Below, piece after piece: positions 5,202 through 8,730 of a stretch of DNA of 8,730 bases. The notes beneath the pieces were generated by a model. That model was not told the DNA's origin. It made no database searches and worked only from the letters and a program-made list of their open reading frames with translations. The stretch is from Cyanobacteria bacterium T3Sed10_344R1 (GTDB lineage: Bacteria > Cyanobacteriota > Cyanobacteriia > Phormidesmidales > Phormidesmidaceae), in the NCBI GenBank assembly GCA_003566335.1, contig PXDR01000337.1, forward strand, positions 1 through 8,730, given 5' to 3'. Position numbers and translations under genes: made by a program. How positions within the stretch are numbered: position 1 is the first letter of the stretch; every line of letters starts with the position of its first letter.

Positions 5202-5219
5202 TATGTAAAGGATTGTGCT
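5202..5219 (-). promoter_or_regulatory. HLR1-like (RpaB-type) site, one good and one weak half
   Basis: On the minus strand TTTACATA (5202-5209) fully matches the HLR1 half-site consensus (G/T)TTACA(T/A)(T/A). Two bases away, AGCACAAT (5212-5219) matches at 5 of 8 positions, giving the expected 2-nt spacing of direct repeats. HLR1 is the binding site of the response regulator RpaB at cyanobacterial photosystem I promoters. The position is downstream of the TATAAT and overlaps the possible second promoter. Confidence 0.35.
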
Positions 5220-5302
5220 TTAGTCACCGGATCAAAGCCACCTCGGTTCTGCCGTTGGCCTTACACCCAAATCGCGGTTCACTCGTTCCTTGTCTAGAGA
5301 GA

Positions 5303-5313
5303 GGAGAGTCTCC
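5303..5313 (+). promoter_or_regulatory. psaA Shine-Dalgarno inside a palindrome abutting the start codon
   Basis: AGGAG (5302-5306) is 7 nt from ATG 5314 and sets the psaA start. It is part of GGAGA-G-TCTCC (5303-5313), which ends at the base before the ATG. As RNA, GGAG could pair with CTCC around an AGU loop and hide the ribosome binding site. Confidence 0.6.
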
Positions 5314-7572
5314 ATGACAACTACCCCGCGCGAGCGGGAGGCAAAAGCCAAGGTAGCGGTAGATAAAAACCCGGTTCCTACTTCCTTCGAGAAGTGGGCA
5401 AAGCCCGGTCACTTCGATCGCACCCTGGCCAGAGGACCCAAAACCACCACCTGGATTTGGAACCTCCACGCCGACGCTCACGATTTCGATAGTCATACCA
5501 GTGATCTCGAAGACATCTCGCGCAAAATCTTTAGCGCGCACTTCGGTCACCTAGCCATTGTGTTTATCTGGCTCAGCGGTATGTACTTCCACGGCGCTCG
5601 TTTTTCGAACTACGAGTCGTGGATGGCTGATCCAACTGTAATGAAGCCCAGTGCCCAGGTCGTCTGGCCTATTTTTGGTCAAGAGATCCTTAACGCCGAT
5701 GTGGGTGGCGGTTTCCAGGGGATTCAAATTACCTCTGGTTTCTTCCAGCTCTGGCGTGCTTCCGGCATTACCAACAGCTACCAGCTGTACTGCACTGCCA
5801 TTGGCGGTTTGGTCATGGCTGGCTTGATGCTATTTGCCGGTTGGTTCCACTACCACAAACGAGCTCCCAAGCTTGAGTGGTTCCAGAACGTTGAATCGAT
5901 GATGAACCACCACCTAGCAGGCTTGCTAGGGTTGGGCTGCTTAGGCTGGGCGGGACACCAGATTCACGTTTCCCTTCCCATTAATAAGCTGCTTGATTCT
6001 GGGGTTGCACCGCAGGATATTCCGCTGCCCCATGAGTTCATTTTGGATAAGAGCCTGATGGCTGAGCTGTATCCCAGCTTTGCCCAGGGTTTGACACCAT
6101 TCTTTACCCTGAACTGGTCGGCTTACGCTGACTTCCTCACCTTCAAAGGTGGTCTAAACCCGGTAACTGGCGGCCTCTGGTTGTCTGATACCGCGCACCA
6201 CCACTTGGCTTTGGCCGTCCTATTCATTGTTGCGGGCCACATGTACCGCACCAACTGGGGCATCGGTCACAGCATGAAGGAAATCCTGGAAGGTCACAAA
6301 GGGCCGTTCACCGGGGAAGGCCACAAAGGTCTTTATGAAATCCTGACCACCTCTTGGCATGCGCAACTGTCTCTGAACTTGGCTCTGCTAGGTTCCTTGA
6401 CCATCATCGTGGCTCAGCACATGTATGCCATGCCCCCTTATCCGTACATTGCGACGGATTACCCCACCCAGCTTTCGCTGTTTACCCACCACATGTGGAT
6501 TGGCGGCTTCTTGATTGTGGGGGCTGGTGCTCACGGTGCCATCTTTATGGTGCGTGACTACGACCCAGCAGGGAATGTGAATAACCTGCTCGATCGGGTG
6601 TTGCGTCACCGGGATGCGATTATTTCCCACCTCAACTGGGTTTGTATTTTCCTCGGCTTCCATAGCTTTGGTCTGTACATTCACAACGACACCATGCGTG
6701 CGCTGGGACGTCCTCAGGACATGTTCTCAGACAGCGCTATCCAGCTTCAGCCTGTGTTTGCACAGTGGGTGCAAGGAATTCACACGGCTGCTGCGGGTGC
6801 TGCGACTGCGCCAAACGCCATGGCTAGTGTCAGTCCTGTGTTCGGCGGTGACGTCGTCTCAGTTGCTGGCAAAGTGGCCATGATGCCAATGCCTTTGGGC
6901 ACCGCAGACTTCATGGTTCACCACATTCACGCTTTCACAATTCACGTGACGGTGTTGATTCTCCTGAAAGGGGTGCTGTATGCCCGGAGCTCTCGTCTGG
7001 TTCCAGACAAGGGTGAACTTGGCTTCCGCTTCCCTTGTGATGGTCCCGGTCGGGGCGGTACCTGCCAGGTTTCTGGTTGGGATCATGTCTTCCTGGGTCT
7101 GTTCTGGATGTACAACTCCCTCTCGATTGTGATTTTCCACTTCAGTTGGAAGATGCAGTCTGATATTTGGGGCACGGTGTCCGACAGCGGCGCAGTTTCC
7201 CACATCACTGCTGGCAACTTTGCCAACAGCGCTATCACCATCAACGGTTGGTTGCGTGACTTCCTATGGGCGCAAGCGTCTCAGGTGATTGGTTCCTATG
7301 GTTCCGCCCTGTCCGCCTATGGCCTGCTGTTCTTGGGAGCGCACTTTGTGTGGGCTTTCAGCCTGATGTTCCTGTTCAGTGGCCGTGGCTACTGGCAAGA
7401 GCTGATTGAGTCCATCGTTTGGGCGCACAGCAAACTGAAAGTTGCTCCGGCAATTCAGCCTCGTGCACTGAGCATCACTCAGGGTCGGGCCGTTGGGGTA
7501 GCTCATTACCTCTTGGGAGGGATTGTGACCACCTGGTCATTCTTCCTGGCTCGAATAATTGCAGTAGGTTAA
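5314..7572 (+). CDS. psaA: Photosystem I P700 chlorophyll a apoprotein A1
   Basis: The 752-residue thylakoid protein has the usual family length (about 751-755) and matches PsaA almost throughout. With PsaB it binds P700, the A0 chlorophylls, phylloquinone, the 4Fe-4S cluster FX and most antenna chlorophyll. The FX loop reads CDGPGRGGTC, with Cys575 and Cys584 as ligands. By alignment with Thermosynechococcus numbering (offset 3), His677 is the P700 ligand, Met685 the A0 ligand and Trp694 the phylloquinone-stacking residue, all intact. Other hallmarks are FSAHFGHLA, GLWLSDTAHHHLA, GHMYRTNWGIGHS and the C-terminal AVGVAHYLLGG. ATG 5314 gives the expected N-terminus and has AGGAG 7 nt upstream. 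Relative to common forms, residues 121-135 (FGQEILNADVGGGFQ) and the loop after WVQGIHTA are somewhat divergent. It is followed after 26 bp by psaB, the standard operon arrangement. Confidence 0.99.
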   Translation: MTTTPREREAKAKVAVDKNPVPTSFEKWAKPGHFDRTLARGPKTTTWIWNLHADAHDFDSHTSDLEDISRKIFSAHFGHLAIVFIWLSGMYFHGARFSNYESWMADPTVMKPSAQVVWPIFGQEILNADVGGGFQGIQITSGFFQLWRASGITNSYQLYCTAIGGLVMAGLMLFAGWFHYHKRAPKLEWFQNVESMMNHHLAGLLGLGCLGWAGHQIHVSLPINKLLDSGVAPQDIPLPHEFILDKSLMAELYPSFAQGLTPFFTLNWSAYADFLTFKGGLNPVTGGLWLSDTAHHHLALAVLFIVAGHMYRTNWGIGHSMKEILEGHKGPFTGEGHKGLYEILTTSWHAQLSLNLALLGSLTIIVAQHMYAMPPYPYIATDYPTQLSLFTHHMWIGGFLIVGAGAHGAIFMVRDYDPAGNVNNLLDRVLRHRDAIISHLNWVCIFLGFHSFGLYIHNDTMRALGRPQDMFSDSAIQLQPVFAQWVQGIHTAAAGAATAPNAMASVSPVFGGDVVSVAGKVAMMPMPLGTADFMVHHIHAFTIHVTVLILLKGVLYARSSRLVPDKGELGFRFPCDGPGRGGTCQVSGWDHVFLGLFWMYNSLSIVIFHFSWKMQSDIWGTVSDSGAVSHITAGNFANSAITINGWLRDFLWAQASQVIGSYGSALSAYGLLFLGAHFVWAFSLMFLFSGRGYWQELIESIVWAHSKLKVAPAIQPRALSITQGRAVGVAHYLLGGIVTTWSFFLARIIAVG

Positions 7573-7578
7573 GAGCGC

Positions 7579-7584
7579 GGAGGA
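7579..7584 (+). promoter_or_regulatory. psaB ribosome binding site, long spacing
   Basis: GGAGGA in the 26-bp psaA-psaB gap ends 14 nt before ATG 7599, longer than the usual 5-10. No other purine-rich core is nearer, and the N-terminus encoded from 7599 is the conserved PsaB one, so the start is firm. Confidence 0.6.
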
Positions 7585-7598
7585 CTCGTTAAAAGACT

Positions 7599-8730
7599 AT
7601 GGCAACGAAATTCCCGAAATTTAGCCAGGATCTGGCGGCTGATCCGACAACACGTCGGATTTGGTACGGGATTGCCACCGCTCACGATTTCGAAAGCCAT
7701 GACGGCATGACGGAAGAGAATCTTTACCAAAAGATTTTTGCTTCCCACTTCGGCCACTTGGCGATCATTTTCCTCTGGACATCCGGCAATCTCTTCCACG
7801 TCGCCTGGCAAGGCAACTTTGAACAGTGGGTCAAAGATCCGCTGAACGTCCGTCCCATCGCCCACGCGATTTGGGACCCTCACTTCGGTCAGCCTGCGGT
7901 GGATGCGTTCACCCAAGCTGGCGCGTCTAACCCCGTGAACATCGCGTTCTCTGGGATCTACCACTGGTGGTACACCATCGGTATGCGCACCAATGGTGAG
8001 CTATATACCGGTGCGGTGGGTCTGCTGCTGCTATCTGCGGTCTTCTTGTTCGCAGGCTGGCTGCACCTTCAGCCCAAGTTCCGCCCCAGCCTTTCTTGGT
8101 TCAAGAATGCTGAGTCTCGACTGAACCACCACCTGGCGGGTCTGTTTGGGGTTAGCTCCTTGGCTTGGACTGGGCACTTGGTTCACGTCGCTATTCCCGA
8201 ATCTCGGGGTCAGCACGTGGGCTGGGACAACTTCCTGTCTACGCCACCTCACCCAGCGGGTTTGGCTCCGTTCTTCACCGGTAACTGGGGGGTCTACGCC
8301 CAGAATCCGGATACGGCCAACCATATCTTCAGCACGTCTGAAGGTGCGGGCACCGCTATCCTCACGTTCTTGGGTGGATTCCATCCCCAGACTGAGGCGA
8401 TGTGGCTGACGGATATCGCTCACCACCACCTGGCGATCGCAGTGATTTTCATCATTGCGGGCCACATGTACCGGACGAACTTCGGTATTGGTCACAGCAT
8501 CAAGGAAATTCTCAACGCTCACCGTCCGCCCAAAGGCGGTCTGGGTGAAGGTCACAAGGGTCTGTATGACACCTTGAATAACTCCCTTCACTTCCAGCTG
8601 GCGCTGGCCTTGGCTTCCCTTGGTGTGGTTACGTCCCTGGTGGCGCAGCACATGTATTCGCTGCCCTCCTATGCCTTCATTGCGCGGGACTACACCACCC
8701 AGGCGGCGCTCTATACCCACCACCAGTACA
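7599..8730 (+). CDS. psaB: Photosystem I P700 chlorophyll a apoprotein A2, N-terminal half (cut by window end)
   Basis: The reading frame starts with MATKFPKFSQDLA, the invariant PsaB N-terminus, and runs 377 full codons to the window edge without a stop; full PsaB is about 735-745 residues. It covers roughly the first half of the transmembrane helices and their antenna chlorophyll ligands, with hallmarks DGMTEENLYQKIFASHFGHL, PLNVRPIAHAIWDPHFG, FKNAESRLNHHLAGLFGVSS, LTDIAHHHLAIAVIFIIAGH and FGIGHSIKEILNAH. The FX loop, P700 ligand and quinone site lie beyond the window. The variants SGNLFHVAWQGN and YHWWYTIGMRTN occur, as I recall, in other natural PsaB proteins, so nothing suggests a divergent paralogue. 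It is co-directional with psaA 26 bp upstream and probably cotranscribed. Confidence 0.98.
   Translation, partial: MATKFPKFSQDLAADPTTRRIWYGIATAHDFESHDGMTEENLYQKIFASHFGHLAIIFLWTSGNLFHVAWQGNFEQWVKDPLNVRPIAHAIWDPHFGQPAVDAFTQAGASNPVNIAFSGIYHWWYTIGMRTNGELYTGAVGLLLLSAVFLFAGWLHLQPKFRPSLSWFKNAESRLNHHLAGLFGVSSLAWTGHLVHVAIPESRGQHVGWDNFLSTPPHPAGLAPFFTGNWGVYAQNPDTANHIFSTSEGAGTAILTFLGGFHPQTEAMWLTDIAHHHLAIAVIFIIAGHMYRTNFGIGHSIKEILNAHRPPKGGLGEGHKGLYDTLNNSLHFQLALALASLGVVTSLVAQHMYSLPSYAFIARDYTTQAALYTHHQY

Larger units (their letters stand above)
4789..5313. promoter_or_regulatory. Divergent regulatory region between the lipoprotein gene and psaA
   Basis: This 525-bp region carries the start-side signals of both genes. 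The part from about 4920 to 5060 is AT-rich. It contains paired TTGTTAACC/GGTTAACAA motifs, an AATATTGAA/TTCAATATT inverted repeat (4988-4996, 5026-5034), tandem ATTGAAAA (4981-4988, 4991-4998), and a short AGCGG/CCGCT hairpin (4900-4904, 4912-4916). The frame of the lipoprotein gene stays open back to 5040, but no ribosome binding site or composition supports coding there. The psaA promoter and leader occupy about 5140-5313. Confidence 0.65.

Noticed and set aside
5176..5208. Ten-codon ORF MRRRRAALGM in the psaA leader
   Set aside because: Its ATG overlaps the -10 element and would precede the predicted transcription start; no ribosome binding site.
5290..5313. TTG start extending PsaA by eight residues
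   Set aside because: ATG 5314 has a well-placed AGGAG and gives the conserved PsaA N-terminus; the extension would be encoded by the ribosome site itself.
8031..8723. 230-codon minus-strand open frame opposite psaB
   Set aside because: It lies fully antisense to highly conserved psaB. The length is explained by psaB codon bias; the product is Arg/Gly/Val-rich with no recognisable domain.

Overview
The window is from a cyanobacterium. It carries the photosystem I core genes psaA (complete) and psaB (5' half) in their usual tandem order, a C-terminal fragment of a glucosylglycerol-phosphate-synthase-like enzyme, and six exact copies of the cyanobacterial HIP1 octamer GCGATCGC. By eye the sequence is moderately GC-rich. 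The glucosylglycerol link suggests a salt-tolerant or marine/brackish strain. A non-heterocystous filamentous (Leptolyngbya-like) host is only a guess from the style of the intergenic repeats.

Layout. (1) 1-263, plus strand: last 86 codons of a GT20 glycosyltransferase, most likely ggpS. (2) 264-595: a gene-free spacer with layered repeat structure: G-runs that fit a quadruplex, small competing hairpins, a roughly 180-nt imperfect palindrome, heptanucleotide TAACRGC arrays in both orientations, and a C-run leader abutting the next start codon. (3) 596-1573, plus: gpsA, glycerol-3-phosphate dehydrogenase. (4) 1672-3132, plus: a 12-helix MFS sugar transporter of the SLC45/MalT-like type with an acidic low-complexity tail. 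(5) 3178-4788, minus, convergent with the transporter: a predicted lipoprotein with beta-rich domains and a long Pro/Glu-rich tail. (6) 4789-5313: a 525-bp divergent regulatory region. (7) 5314-7572, plus: psaA. (8) 7599 to the window end, plus: psaB, cut at codon 377.

How the genes may work together. GgpS joins ADP-glucose to glycerol-3-phosphate, and GpsA makes glycerol-3-phosphate from dihydroxyacetone phosphate, so the two left-hand genes are plausibly linked by a shared metabolite in osmolyte synthesis. GpsA also feeds lipid synthesis. The following transporter probably moves a glucoside or other sugar with protons; its substrate cannot be read from sequence. PsaA and PsaB form the heterodimer that binds P700, the early electron carriers and FX. 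No functional link between the left-hand genes and photosystem I is visible.

Nothing here is a clear new multi-gene system. The least ordinary parts are the structured ggpS-gpsA spacer, the uncharacterised lipoprotein divergent from psaA, and the regulatory region between them.
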